Assembly (NCBI GenBank): GCA_013180625.2
Contig: SNVD02006968.1
Coordinates: forward strand, 207,243-271,242
Direction: 5' to 3'
DNA: 64,000 nt
Source: Boswellia sacra
Taxonomy: Eukaryota > Streptophyta > Magnoliopsida > Sapindales > Burseraceae
Part shown: positions 44,563 to 56,582 of the stretch, one piece after another
Layout: every line of letters starts with the position of its first letter
How positions within the stretch are numbered: position 1 is the first letter of the stretch
Notes under the pieces: generated by a model
What the model was told of the DNA's origin: nothing
What the model saw: only the letters and a program-made list of their open reading frames with translations
The model's database searches: none
Position numbers and translations under genes: made by a program

Positions 44563-46660
44563 GCTGAGCATAAAAATCATACCTTGAAAGAAATGATGAA
44601 TGCAATGCTATTGAGTTCTGGGTTGCCTCAGAACATATAGGGGGAAGCTATTTGTTAGCTAACTACCTTTTAAATGAGGTAGCCTATAAGAAAGATGAAA
44701 AGACATCTTATGAATTGTAGCAAGAAAGAAAGCCTTCCTACAAATATTTACGAGTGTGGGGCTGTCTTGTTAAAGTAGTGGCACCTATATCAAAGAAGAT
44801 GAAAATAGGTCCAAAAACAGTTGATTGCATTTTCATAGGATATGCTCATAATAGTAGTGCTTATCGGTTTCTTGTCTATAAGTCACAAATCCAGATATAC
44901 ATAAAAACACAATAATGGAATCGAGAAATGCATCGTTCTTTGAATATGAATTTTCGTATAAATCCAAAGAAGAACCAAGTTCATCTAAACGAACTTATGA
45001 GGCTATGAATGAGGGTAGTCAAGACCAAGAACAAGTTATTAAAGATGAGCCTAGATGTAGTAAAAGAGCAAGAACAGAAAAATCATTTGGTCCAAATTTT
45101 TTGGTTTATATGTTAGAAAGTGAACCTCAAAGCTTTAAAGAAGTTGTGAGCTCTTTAGAGGGACCTTTGTGGAAAGAAACCATTAAGAGTAAAATTGATT
45201 CTATAATGCAAAACCATACATGGGAACTTGTAGATCTTCCTCTGGGATGCAAACCACTAGGTTCTAAATGGATTTTCATGAAGAAAATGAAAGCAGATAG
45301 ATCAATTAACAAGTATAAGGCTAGACTTGTTATCAAAGGTTATAAGCAACAAGGTCTAGATTACTTTGATACATATTCTCCAGTGACATAAATTCCATTA
45401 GGATAATACTTGCGATTGTCACTTTGCGAAATCTTAAAGTACATCAAATGGATATGAAGACAACCTTTCTTAATGGTGATTTAGATGAAGAGATCTATAT
45501 GGAATAACTTGAAGGGTTTGTTGCTCTTGGACAAGAAAAGAAAGTCTGCAAATTGGTGGAGTCTCTATATAGCTTAAAGCAAGCACCAAAACAATGGCAT
45601 GAAAAGTTTGATAGTGTGATGCTTATAGATGGGTTTAAAATCAATGAGTGTGACAAATGTGTCTATGTTAAAGATACTAAAAATGGTTATGTTATTTTGT
45701 GTCCTTATGTTGATGAGATGCTCCTTGTTGGTAGTAATGAGAAGATAATAAAATCTACTAAAAATATGTTGAATTCAAAATTTGACATGAAAGATACGGG
45801 TCTAAGTGATGTAATTTTGGGAATTAAAATTATAAGAACTTTTGATGGACTTATGCTTAGTTAGTCACACTACATAGACAAGATTTTAGAAAAATTCAAT
45901 AAAGGTGATTCCGGAGTGTCTATGACACCAATAGACTTGAGTCAACACCTATGTAAGAATAAAGGTGAGAGTGTTTCATAAGTAGAATACTCTAAAGTGA
46001 TTAGTAGTCTAATGTACTTGATGAGTTATACAAGACCTGATATAGCCTACATAATCAGTAAACTAAGTAGATACACGAGTAATCCAAGTGCCGAGCATTG
46101 GAAAGATATTGTGAAAGTATTGAGGTACTTACAATATACTCATAGCTATGGACTACATTATACCAGATATCCTATAGTGCTAGAGGGATACAACAATACA
46201 AACTGGATATCTGATATAAAAGACTCAAAGTCTACTAGTGGGTATGTGTTCACACTAGTTGGAGCTGCTATATCATGGAAATCTTCTAAACAAACGGTTG
46301 TAGCTCAATCCACAATGGAATTTAAGTTTATAGCTTTAGATAAATGTGGTGAAGAGGCTGAATGGCTATGCCATTTTTTTAGAAGATATTCCAGATTGGC
46401 CTAAGCTTGTGCCATCTATATGTATACATTGCGACAGTCAATCTGCTATTGCACGGGCTCAGAATAACATTTCTAATGGTAACTCTAGACACATTCATCG
46501 TAGGCATAATACCATTAGGCAACTACTCTCAATTAGAGTTATCACTATAGACTATATAAAGTCTAAGAATAATCTTGCGGATCCGCTAATGAAATGGTTA
46601 AATAGAGAGCTAGTTAATAAGTCATCTAGAGGAATGAGACTGAAGCCCATGAAAGAATAA
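44563..46660 (+). pseudogene. Copia integrase C-terminus, reverse transcriptase and RNase H
   Basis: Resumes at NGVAEHKNHTLKEMMNAML after the LINE. Integrase C-terminal part: YKYLRVWGCLVKV, DCIFIGYAHNSSAYRFL. RT (44915-45880): GPLWKETIKSKIDSI, GSKWIFMKKMKADRSI, HQMDMKTTFLNGDLDEEIYM, LYSLKQAPKQWHEKFD. The active-site motif reads YVDEMLLVG, with Glu in place of the second catalytic Asp. RNase H (45997-46640): [49 protein letters not shown]. In-frame stops at several points. Confidence 0.88.
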
Positions 46661-47209
46661 GTCAATACAAAGGAAACCCAACCTAGTTCACTGGAGATCC
46701 CAAGATCTAGGTTCAAATGGACAACCTAATTGCAAAGACTTAGATAGATCACTGTAGGGGGTAACCTCTTGCTCATTCCTATGATGAAAACAGTGATGCT
46801 CATAAGGATAAGGTTAAGCATTGCTTTTAATTGTCCTTATGTGTCAAAAATCTGAGGGGAGTAATACGGGTTACTCTTTGATAAGAAATCACCTATAAGA
46901 GAATGAAGTGAGGTCACTTCTAAAAGAATTGTTTAGGGCTCAATTCCTAAAAAAAACTCGTAGAGCCAGGGTATGTTCACGACCAAAATAAACATAACAG
47001 TGAGAACTGGAAATTATAGGAAATATTCTTGTATAGACAGAACAGTTTAAGGACATCGTGTCTACTGATTTGTCAGTATAGTAAATATACTTTCACAAGG
47101 GAAGGTTCAAAGGGTAACACCTACCTATCCTATGCAGGATTTGATCGTTGAACTCTATCACTGGTCAAATATCCGTTTGTTTTCAATCAATTTCATTCAT
47201 GTGGGAGAT
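46661..47209 (+). other. Copia 3' untranslated region and polypurine tract
   Basis: No frame. Ends with CATGTGGGAGAT against the 3' LTR. Confidence 0.6.
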
Positions 47210-47763
47210 TGTTGAAAAATTAGTCAATGAAATTGACGTTAGAAGTCTTTACAAATTTTTAGATGTTATAAGTCTTTTCAAATTCATAACTTATGTATTC
47301 ATTAATTTTTATGTGTTGAATAAAAATAAATTTTGAGTTAATAAAGTTGGTGTTTCAAATTCTACAAGTTACAAGATCCTTAGCCTATATAAAAAGGTTT
47401 TACCTCATTTGTTCTACATACCACAAGTTAGCTCTCTCTTTCTCTATAGCTTGTTTACTATTACTTTTTGTGTTCTTAGCTTCTAGTTCTAAAGTTTGTG
47501 ATAGAGTTTAAAAGTTTCCACTTTGCTTAAGTAGAAGAGTGGTGCTTCTCTTGCTATTAGTTGTCGTTGTATCCTGGGAGATAGACGCCAATAAAATTCT
47601 CAAGCACTTATTAGAGAAGGCAAATCCGTTTTAAAGAAATCGTGTGATACACTAGCCTCAACGGATAATTTCTATTGCTAGAAAAAGCTTCTAGTTGGTA
47701 ATTTTTTTAAGTTAAATTAAATTATTTTATATGTTATCGTTATCTATTGCACACATATTCCAA
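47210..47763 (+). repeat. Copia 3' LTR
   Basis: About 554 bp, homologous to 39355-39892 with an extra stretch near 47655-47680 (ACGGATAATTTCTATTGCTAG). Confidence 0.85.
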
Positions 47764-47844
47764 GTTCTAAGCTTGAATCCTGTTGTGGTATTGGTAGTTT
47801 TTGTTGAATCTTGCTCTGTGATTTCTGAGGATATGATATTGAAG

Positions 47845-48045
47845 ATGAGTTCCACTATCACAAAAAGTTTGGTTCACGACGGCAAGCTTTTGGCTCATAT
47901 TGCAGAGAATGGCCACTCATTTGAGCTTGGATGTAATGAAACCACGCCTATTAAGGTAGTTATGCGTTTCATTGAATCTGTTTTGGTATTGACTTTAATA
48001 ACAAGCTTGTTCGTTGCTTGGACATGAAACTAGAGCCACAAAAGT
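47845..48045 (+). pseudogene. ATG11 N-terminal exon fragment captured by the Mutator-like element
   Basis: From ATG 47845 the frame reads MSSTITKSLVHDGKLLAHIA then ENGHSFELGCNETTPIKVVM and RFIESV. After a one-base shift near 47983 it continues FNNKLVRCLDMKLEPQKSLS. This is the N-terminal (ubiquitin-like) start of plant autophagy-related protein 11, the scaffold of the ATG1 complex. Only this exon is present: sequence after LEPQKSLS is unrelated. One frameshift and the lack of the remaining gene show a captured fragment. Identification is from remembered family motifs, not a search. Confidence 0.72.
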
Positions 48046-48549
48046 CGCTTTCAGTAGTATATTTGTAGCAGTATATTCGGTGAATGATACTATGGCAATG
48101 GGCTTGTTGGATGATGCTGGCTTGGTGGGATGGTGCTAGTTTTGTGTTGGATAATTTGGGGCAAGAAAGGTACTTTTTGCTCTATTTTAGCTTTGTATAG
48201 CTGGATATGATCTGGGTTCTCTTTAACTTTGGCTTCTGAGTTTGTTGAAGTTAACTTTTTTTTTTTAAGATTTTGTTTTTGTTTTTCTTTTTTGTAAGTT
48301 GATGATGTGAACTATTGGTTGTTTCAATTCATGAATCCATATGTGTTGATGGTGAGGTTGTTGTGATGTTAAAAGGATGGTGATGGGGTATTTGGTGGTG
48401 AGTTGATAGTGAAAGGACTGTCATGATGAGGTTTCGGTGATGGTGATGTTTAGGCTACGATGATGGTGAAGAAACGGTGATGGTTGAAGTTGTGTGAAGT
48501 GAAAGTGAAGATGTGTGTTCATGTGGTTAAGCTAAACCTAGTGAGGTTT
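48046..48549 (+). other. Mutator-like element interior, GT-rich, no gene
   Basis: Many GATGGTGATG-type words (48340-48500), possibly inverted UTR-like sequence. No frame supported. Confidence 0.4.
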
Positions 48550-48763
48550 ATAATTTAATTTCAATTAGATGATATGGCAATCGAGTTTTACTGTTACCTG
48601 ATTGTTTCTTTTGAATTTTTTTTATTCCAACAGAATTTCTTTCCCATTGTACCCTTACAGAGTTTAACTTAATGGTTGCAATTCGAGTTGAGGGGACCAT
48701 TGCATGAAAAACTCGGGGGAAAGAATTGGAGCAAACCTCAGGGCGAAAAATGTAAATTTCCCT

Positions 48764-49439
48764 TTTATAAATGACTCTTAAATTTTTTACCAAACTGCAG
48801 AGTTTGGTGAATGGAGTAATCGGGCAGCAAATTTTGTGAAAATGGCAACGACTTATCGTGAAATCTAATTAGTTTAATGTATTTTCATCATTAGTGCTCT
48901 TACAATCTAATTAGACTTTGTATACTCAATTAATTCTAAAAACATTTGATTGTAAGGCGCAATAACCGATAATGGAAATATATCAAATTAATTAGACTTT
49001 GGAGAACATGAAGAATCGGCAGCGTTGTAAAGGTGAAGATATGTTTAATTTGGAAGATAAAATGGTTGTGTTTTAAGTTATAAAATAAAATTAGAATTCT
49101 CTATTCAGCTAATTTTATCTTACATTTTTAAAATATATTATACATGAATTTTCATATTAATAAAATATAAATGATTGAGATGTATATTTATTTTCTCTCG
49201 TCATTAATATAATTTCTATAATAATTAATCATTCATTTTAAAAAAAGATAAGGTGGATATAACACAAGGAGGGGATCCTTGTCGTATAAAATAAGAAAAA
49301 AGAAGAAGAAAATAATTAATTTATTTTGAACTTTAAATATTAAATATTACAATATCATGTGGTATTGAATCATCAAAATCTTAGATAAAATTAGATGAGT
49401 AAATAATTTATGTTTGTTAATAATTAATATACGATTACT
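48764..49439. other. Non-coding stretch with a possible HIPP relic
   Basis: AT-rich. Around 49013-49045 the plus strand reads GAATCGGCAGCGTTG then AAAGGTGAAGAT after one extra base. It resembles the HIPP exon start encoding ESAALKGED. Too short to be sure. Confidence 0.3.
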
Positions 49440-49631
49440 TAATTTGAGCTATATTGGTGTAGGTAGTTGGAAAATCAGAAGACAAACGTACGAGACTCAT
49501 TTGGTTGGAAGAATAAAAACTATATTAAAATTGATTTTGCGCTCAATAATATCGGCCCTTATTAAACACTTTTGTAGCTTTTGACGGACAACAAATCAAA
49601 GGTTTGACAATAGCTAACGAAGAAAAAACTA
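49440..49631. repeat. Segmental duplication block C, part 1
   Basis: Matches 27380-27435 and 28198-28355 of block B. It contains the empty site for the 27436-28189 MITE and ends at the MULE insertion point. Confidence 0.75.
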
Positions 49632-50451
49632 TGGGAAAATGTCACAAAGTAGCCCTACGTTTTGACTTCTTATTACCTAAAACTGCCTTTTACATTTTTG
49701 TATAAATCCAATCCCTACCTTTTGAAAAATCCATCATGGACCACCCTTTTGTTAATTGGTCCTTTAAATAAAGTAATTAAGTACAAAATTGAGGGGCATC
49801 ATGGTCTTTGTAGCCAAAATAGTCAATTGTGTATAAGTGGGGAGTCAATTGTTAAAAAAATTAAAACATTTGTCCCACTTGTCCCACTTGACCTATTTGA
49901 ATCATATTTATTCGTCTCTCTTTTTGTCTCTCACATGAAGCACTGTTCATCTTTTTGCGTTTTCAGGAGCTAACCCTACATTGTGACCAATAGAAGCTTT
50001 CTAATGGAGTTGACTTCATTGAACTAGTGGAGACTCAATCGGGTAAGTCTTTGTTTTCATTGTATGCTTTATACGAAATGCATATGCACTAAAAATAGTT
50101 GCTTTGGCTGATATATGCGTTTTTCTTTTCTATATAAAACTTTTTTAGTACTGGTTTGAGTTTGTTGTTCTTATTTGTTTCTTCTTCTTACTTCTTTTTT
50201 AATTTCTTCCAAATTTGAAAACCTAGATTTATGGAAGTTGGGGTTTTCAAAAATTGGTTGATCATAATGGAAATTGATGCAATAACCAAGACATTCATAC
50301 TATTGTATTGACATGCATGCACATATTATGGTATTTTTTGTACTATTATATTGAGCATGAATTTTTGTATTATGCGTTTGAACCCTATATTAAGTGTTTT
50401 GGTTTTCTTTTTTCCTCATTTCCAAATTTGTTGATGCATATGGCTTAGGTG

Positions 50452-53061
50452 ATGGATTCTTTTTCGTTAACCTTTGAGTACGTAGGTGTTGACTTTGCAC
50501 TCAGGAATATAGATCCTGATAAGGTCAATGTCATTGACTTATTTAATGTTGATAAAGAGGTTTCGAACTGCTTGTAATAGATCATTCAGACATTATGTTT
50601 AGTGTTACTCTACCGTGGAGTGAAGAAAAAAATTAACATTGAGACTGACCTTAGTCTTTTAGAAATCTTACAACAGTATGATGCTAGACTTATTCATGAG
50701 ATAATTGTGCAAGCAAAGGTCACAACTAGTAACTTACTTGGCACTAAGGTGCCTAAAAATGTTGATAATGATAGCTTTGATGAGGTACAACCTTAGGAAA
50801 TTAATAGGGATGATAAAAAGGGTGAAATGCTTGATAAGATACAACATGAGGAAAGTATTAGGGATGATGAGCAATTAACCGAGTTAGTTGATAGGGTGGA
50901 TGAGATTGTAGCACATTTAAGTCATAGAGTCGGTGAAATTGACCTTGACTTAAGTAATAGTGGTGCTAAAATAAAAAGAACTATAGAAAACTTGGTAGGC
51001 GACAAAGAGTATTCCGATGAGAATGAGTCAGATGTAGACTATAAGGCAAAGGATGATGAAGATTTTCAGGGTAGGGACAGTGGAATAGGAAGTGATAGTG
51101 GGGTGGGGAGTGGCAGAGGAGATGACTCTATAGATGACTATTCCCATTACCAAAGTGATGGGAAAGATTTTGAAAAAGTAGTAAGTAGTGAAGATGAGGA
51201 AGTGGAAAGTGCTAGGATGGCTAGAGTTCAAAGGCAGAACTTGTTTAAACTCGGTGTAGAAGGGGTTGTTGAGTTTAGGGTTGGTCAAACCATCCATAAT
51301 TTGGCCCATTGTAGAGAAACTATGCAAGAGTATTGTACTCAGAGGGGGATTGTGTTAAAATGACTGAAAAATGAAAAAAATAGTGTGACTATTAAGTGTG
51401 GTGGGGAGGGCTGTCCTTGGAGGATGCATGCCTCCAAAACAAAGGACACAATTACCTATAAAGTGAAGACATTGTACCCCCAAGATTACTGTGAGAAGGT
51501 GGCTAACACACCTGAGTGCACTTACTTTTCGATTGCTAAAAAATATGAAGACTATTTTAAAGACAATACTAACTTGAATGTTGACTAGTTAGAGAACGAC
51601 ATTAAAAGAAACAATGTTCTAGAACCCTCAAAACAATAATTATACAGAGCTAGGATGAAAGGCTCTTGAGGTCATAAGAGAACACCACCAAAAGGCTTTG
51701 AATCTTTTGCATAAATATGCATTGTCCGCATCACAAATCTTGGCACCACAGTGTATGTAAAGGTAGATAAAGAATTGATTTCTGCCAGCCCAAAGTTCCA
51801 AGAGTTCTTTATTAGTTTTCTAGCTCAAAGAAGGGGGTTTGTTAAGGGTTGTAGGCCATTTATAGGTTTAGATGGTTGTCATTTGAAGGGCCTTATGGGT
51901 AAGGTGTTTTTGGCAGCTGTTGGGATTGATGCAAATAATGGGATGTTTCCTTTAGCTCTAGGTATTGTGAGGTTGAATGTAATTCTACTTGGTCTTTGTT
52001 TTTAGAGCTCTTAGGTCAACATGTTGGAGGTGTAGATGGGCTACAATTGCTTATGACATTTATAAGCGATAGGCAAAAGGCTGTTTTGAATGCTATTATT
52101 GTATAATGACTATATGCATCTAATAAATTTTGTGCTAAGCATATACATGAAAACTTCACGAAGCAATACAGTGGACCAAACCAGCAAGAACTATTTTGGA
52201 GGACTTCAAAGTTCTCAAATGTGACTAATTACTAGACAATCATGGGATATATAAAAGGGTTGGACACCAAGGCTTTTGACTGGTTGAGCAACATTCCTCC
52301 AATTCATTAGAGTAGGCATGCATATGATGAAAGGGGTAAGGTAGATCATGTGACCAATAATATCACTGGTCCTTTAACTCTTGGATCAACTAACATCGAG
52401 GATAAACATACCTAAGCATGGTAAAGGACTTGAGAGGGAAGATTATGAAAAGGATGCAAAGAAAGTAAGAATATTTGACTATTTGTTTCATTTAATATTT
52501 CAATTACTTGTTGTTTTCTGCTTCACTTTCAATCAATTTATGTGACTAATTAAGTTTCTTTACAAGATAAAAGAATGCTTCAAGTGGAACTCTAATATTG
52601 GCCCAAAAATCAAGGAATACATAAGTGAAAGAGGGAAATGGAGCCATTTAACGGAAGTTATGTGGTGTTAGAACTTAGAATTTGAGGTGGTGTACAAAGG
52701 GAGGGTTTGCGTGGTGAGATTAAATGAGCAATTTTGTTCTTGTGGACTGTTCCAAGTTTTTGGCATGCCTTTTATCCATGCCATTGCCTATGCTAAGAAA
52801 AGAAGAGTTGATATGCATCAGTTTGTGAATAAAATGCTACTCAAGGATAAGTTCATTGATGCCTATGATCATTATATTAGGCCTATCCAAGATCAAAGTG
52901 AATGCCCAGATGTCCCTTATAACAACCTAGAAGCCCGTAGGAAGAGGACTAAGGCAGGGAGGCCAAAGAAAGCAAGAAGAAGGGCTGTCAATGAAGACCC
53001 TCTAGCCAGCAGCCTATTCACCATGAGATGTAAAAAATGTGGTGGATATAACCATAAATAA
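50452..53061 (+). pseudogene. MURA-like MULE transposase
   Basis: Starts at ATG 50452 (MDSFSLTFEYVGVDFALRN) and has many stops. An N-terminal part and an acidic segment (50827-51363) precede the MuDR DNA-binding region (IKCGGEGCPWRMHASKTKD, 51385 on). The MULE catalytic domain follows (CRPFIGLDGCHLKG with first Asp, ISDRQKAVLNAI with second Asp near 52060); the region that should hold the third acid is degenerate. An intron-like AT-rich gap lies near 52470-52560. A SWIM-type finger comes next (FCSCGLFQVFGMPFIHAIAY; third Cys replaced by Phe) and a C-terminal basic segment with CKKCGGYNHK. Its role is cut-and-paste transposition in the nucleus. This copy is inactive. Confidence 0.85.
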
Positions 53062-54114
53062 AAAAAAGGTGATTATTATTTTTATTCATTTAGTAATAAA
53101 TTTCTTTCCTTCTGTTTTTTTATTACTCACTGATTTTAATTTATGTGTAAGGGAAAGAGAACCATTCAACCTAATGAACCTAATTAAGTTAGAGCATCTT
53201 TAAGTCAGTATCTAGCACATTCTTAGCAAAAAAAAAAAAAAAAGGACAAGTAATAATGCCCAAGCAGGAAACAAAAAAAAGTTTAACATATTTATGTCTC
53301 TTTTGCCTTGGTTTTTTTATAAACTATCTTTGCTAACAACTTCTGTCTTTTTGTTTTTATTTCTTTATGGTTCAATGTTGAAGGCAAGAGCATCAACTAT
53401 ATGACATCTTCTGACCCACTAGCATCGTAGACTCAAGCATCATCTTCTCAACCTTCTGTCCCATCCTTTCAGACTTTTGTTCCATTGTCTTAGCTAGCCG
53501 CATCACAAGATGTTGGATGCTCAGCTCCTTCATCGTCCCAGCCTACCCAAACAATCAATATATTTGAAAAAGGAAGAGGTAATAGCTTATTTACAAATTA
53601 ACAAGGAATATTTAAAAATTTTAAAACTCACTTTGCTTCTAATGTTAACCTAGCTAATCATGCAGTTACAATGTGGTATTCCCAAAAGAAGCAGTGACCA
53701 CATAGATGGCTTTTTGGGTGCACTTGGTAATTGCTTAGAAGCTTTTGGTAGTTTTCTGTATTTGTAAGTAATATTTATGGTTTTAGGGGGTTTAGCACAT
53801 ATCTAGGGTGGCTAATTTTTTTGTAAAGGGCCTTGTATAGTCCTTTAGTAGGCACACAAAATAGAAGAAGTGGCAGCTTGGCTATTTTTTTGTAAAGGAC
53901 CTTGTATAGTCTTCTAAGTAGGCACAAAATATAAGAATTACAGCTATGATGTTTGGTTTATAGAGGTTCAGTTGTTTTGCAGTTGAATACAATCACAGTA
54001 CTTAGAATTACAATGTAATACAGTTGGTCATGTTTATATATTAACTAAGTTATAATTTCATATGACCTGAGTTGATCAAACTACTAAATCTCTTGTCAAA
54101 TGGATTGCATTTCA
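53062..54114 (+). other. MULE 3' part of transposase locus and spacer
   Basis: Ser/Gln-rich remnants of the transposase C-terminal tail (about 53390-53540) with stops, then non-coding DNA with a near-duplicate stretch (TTTTTGTAAAGGGCCTTGTATAGTC near 53819 and 53888). Confidence 0.45.
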
Positions 54115-54584
54115 TTCTTTATCCTTCACTTTAGTGTGCATTGCATCATCTTCACTAAAATTGCTAGCAACATTATGTAGAACAACAACTTGTTGACAAT
54201 GATTGTATTCTTCATTTTTTTAATCATTTCCACTAGCATTTCATATCTATGTAACAAATGCTTCATGTCATCTTGCATCTTTGCCAAAATGGATTAAATA
54301 TTGTTCCCTCTAGGCATTCTTTCATTTTCCACATTAGCTCCAACCAAATCAACATCACTATCAACTTCTTGTTCATTAGGCTTCCACCATTTATAGAAAT
54401 TGCATAGACCATTCTTACATATGAAATATAACTTCCTAGGGTTGTTTGATGACTCAGAAATCATAACTATTGCCTTAGAACCATATTTCCATTGCCTGTT
54501 TTTGAATTTGATTATGTTGCCGTTAAGCATTTTAAATCTACCTCTGGTTTCACTGTTTTGATGTATTCCTATACTACCTTGCAT
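54115..54584 (-). pseudogene. zf-GRF protein gene carried by the MULE
   Basis: Minus strand, frame from 54584. After an N-terminal part comes a GRF-type zinc finger (SESSNNPRKLYFICKN, GLCNFYKWWKP) with the family's NPRxxY...C...CxFxxW pattern. The first Cys of the finger is not evident. After one stop at 54294 the same frame continues with a coiled-coil-like segment (KMQDDMKHLLHRYEMLVEMI) and a hydrophobic end (LFYIMLLAILVKMM). That is the usual layout of plant zf-GRF proteins with a C-terminal helix. It is convergent with the transposase gene and inside the same terminal repeats, so it moves with the MULE. Function in transposition unknown. Confidence 0.7.
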
Positions 54585-55235
54585 TACTTGAGCTTCCTTG
54601 ACTCATTTCTACACTTGTGGATTCCTTCATTGTCATTCTGTTGAGCCTTGCAATGCTTGATTTTAGTCTCTTGCTTTGTTGTTGCTTGGTGTGTAAAATG
54701 AAGTGTGTTGAGGGTTATTTAATGCAAAAGTGTTCAGGGTTGTTTAATGTAAAAGTTGGCTACTGACAGTGATATAGTTGAGTAAAAATGAATTTGATTT
54801 CAAGCAGTCTTTCAACGGGTATTTAGCTGGTTTTACCTAGCTTTTTATAGTGATCACAGGAGCCCATGCAAGGGCCAACAGTCACATTCCAATGGCTTTA
54901 TTCAGTTTCAGAACATTCAAGGGTAAAACAGTCATTTTTTGACCATATGTGCAACCAACACAACATATTTTATTAAGAATGCAGGGCCAAATTCGTCAAT
55001 TGTATTTTAAAATTAAGTACATGTTTTTGTAAAGGAGGTTCCAGGGTATTTGAGTAATTGAGTAAGGATTTGATTAAAACATGACATCATTTAACGGACT
55101 AGTTTAACATAAGAGTGTTCTATGATAGATTTTTCAAAAGATAAGAACTGGATTTGTGCAAAAATGCAAAAGGCATTTTTGGCTGATATTAAGTCAAAAC
55201 ATAACGAGGCTTTGTGACATTTCCCAAAAAAATAT

Positions 55236-56582
55236 TTAGCATGTTGGGATGCTTTCTCATTCCGACGTCGTTTTTCTCAAATCCTGTGTCACACTTAGCA
55301 AGTTGGCATTTTAACTAATGTTATAGTCATAGATTGAAGAAAGTTAAGGTAATTAGTCCGTTTGACTGGATTGGAGCGAGAATCTCTCTACAAACCACAT
55401 AACTAGGGTAAAGATCGATAAATTTCCTTAAGGCTACGTCTATTATACCTCTATTACACTGTGCAATGTGTTGTGTGCCCCAATGGCCAAAAGCCAATTC
55501 ATCTGTATAGCGAAGGCATGATAGACAGAAGCAAAACCAGCAGGTGTTATAATCCAACCAAGTTTTTTTTGTAAATTCATTTTGATGCAAAAACTTCAAA
55601 TTATAACTCTTATACCCTTACTCTAAAACAAAATTCTTTTCCTATAATCCAACCAAACTTGAGAAAAACAAAAGATTTATATAGAAAAGATCCATTTTAA
55701 ATCTTATACCATATTTAAAATAAAAAATTTCTTTATAATATTTATTCTCTTTTTATTATTTTGTTATTAAATCTAATCACCTAAATATTAATTTACAAAT
55801 TTATAATTTTCCATTATTCTCCTCTTTATTCCATCTAAATTTTTAATTTAGCCACCCAAAGACAATTTCTTGTCCCCCTAAATTTAATAGATTTAGTGAC
55901 AGGAAACCTGTATAACAAGCAACCAAAATCAAGAATAAACACGAACAACCTCTAACCAACACTCACCCAACAATCACCTTAGCAATCTCTTTGAATAATC
56001 TCTTAATATATCAAAATAATTAATATATGAATAATGTCTTAATGAAAACATATATTTATATTAGACTAACTTTACTGAAATTTGAGTCAAATTAGGAACG
56101 TCAAAATCCTTATTTGAGTCAAAAATCCTTAAACTAACAATTTAGTTTTGAATCAAATTAGGAAGAGTTAAGATTCCTAATTGAGTCAAAATCCCTAAAT
56201 CATAAAATTTCTAATTCAATTAAACTTTAAATAACTAAATTATTGAAAAGACTAAATTATCTCTAATGTAAAAATAAACCATGCTACATCATTTAGTGTG
56301 ATTGGTATTTTTTTTAAAATGATCTGTATTTGATATTAATTTAAAATACATTCGTAAATTTACGTTTTAAGAAAAATGTTGAATGCGAAGACAAATATAA
56401 CCTTCGGCTGGAGCACTTTGAAGTTTTCACTATATCATTGGGTACTAAATTAACAACCGAATCCGGCCCACTTAAGAGTATGAGGCCCAATCCATCTCAA
56501 TTAATAAATCATAAATGACGAGGCCAACCATGGGCCATATTCATATAAGCTTATAAAGTCTCTAGAAGAGAGCTTTCAATAT
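55236..56582. repeat. Segmental duplication block C, part 2
   Basis: Continues block C after the MULE. 55235-55260 and 55265-55410 match 28350-28690; 56290-56400 matches 28430-28530 and 2960-3080; 56410-56580 matches 30210-30400 and 3340-3500. Similarity ends after AGAGAGCTTT, where a Copia-like element begins. No gene. Confidence 0.7.

Larger units (their letters stand above)
39355..47763 (+). mobile_element. Copia LTR retrotransposon, split by a LINE
   Basis: LTRs at 39355-39892 and 47210-47763 (start TGTTG). The flanking duplication is GTTCT at 39350-39354 and 47764-47768. The purine tract GTGGGAGAT abuts the 3' LTR. Inside, in Copia order, are gag with a rearranged segment, CCHC knuckle, protease, integrase, RT and RNase H. 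A LINE lies at 42251-44549. The 3' LTR seems to lack the final CA seen in the 5' LTR (TAACA). Confidence 0.88.
38631..48763. mobile_element. Mutator-like element carrying an ATG11 fragment (Pack-MULE-like), interrupted by Copia
   Basis: The left end (AGGGAACTTATTTTTCTCG..., CCCCGAGGTTTTTCAT..., GCGACCGTTA, 38631-38720) is an inverted, diverged match to the right end. The latter, read on the minus strand from 48763, gives AGGGAAATTTACATTTTTCG, CCCCCGAGTTTTTCATG, GCAACCATTAAG. The interior has a GC-rich UTR-like part (38940-39170) and an ATG11 first-exon fragment (47845-48045). No transposase is seen. A 9-bp duplication is not clean (ATTTCATAA / TTTATAAAT). A Copia element at 39355-47763 accounts for most of the length. 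Confidence 0.55.
49632..55226 (+). mobile_element. MULE (Mutator-like) transposon with transposase and convergent GRF-finger gene
   Basis: Terminal inverted repeats of about 150 bp: left TGGGAAAATGTCACAAAG..., right end inverted TGGGAAATGTCACAAAG.... Both continue with GTTTTGACTT, TGCCTTTT, CATTTTTG, AAATCC and CTTTTGAAAAATC. The flanking A-rich 9-mers AAAAAACTA / AAAAAATAT are the likely 9-bp duplication. Block B at 28345-28360 (GAAGGAAAAATATCTAGCATG) shows the empty site. Carries a MURA-like transposase gene on the plus strand and a zf-GRF gene on the minus strand. Confidence 0.9.

Noticed and set aside
51028..51327. Minus-strand 99-codon frame in the MULE
   Set aside because: Antisense to the acidic segment of the transposase gene.
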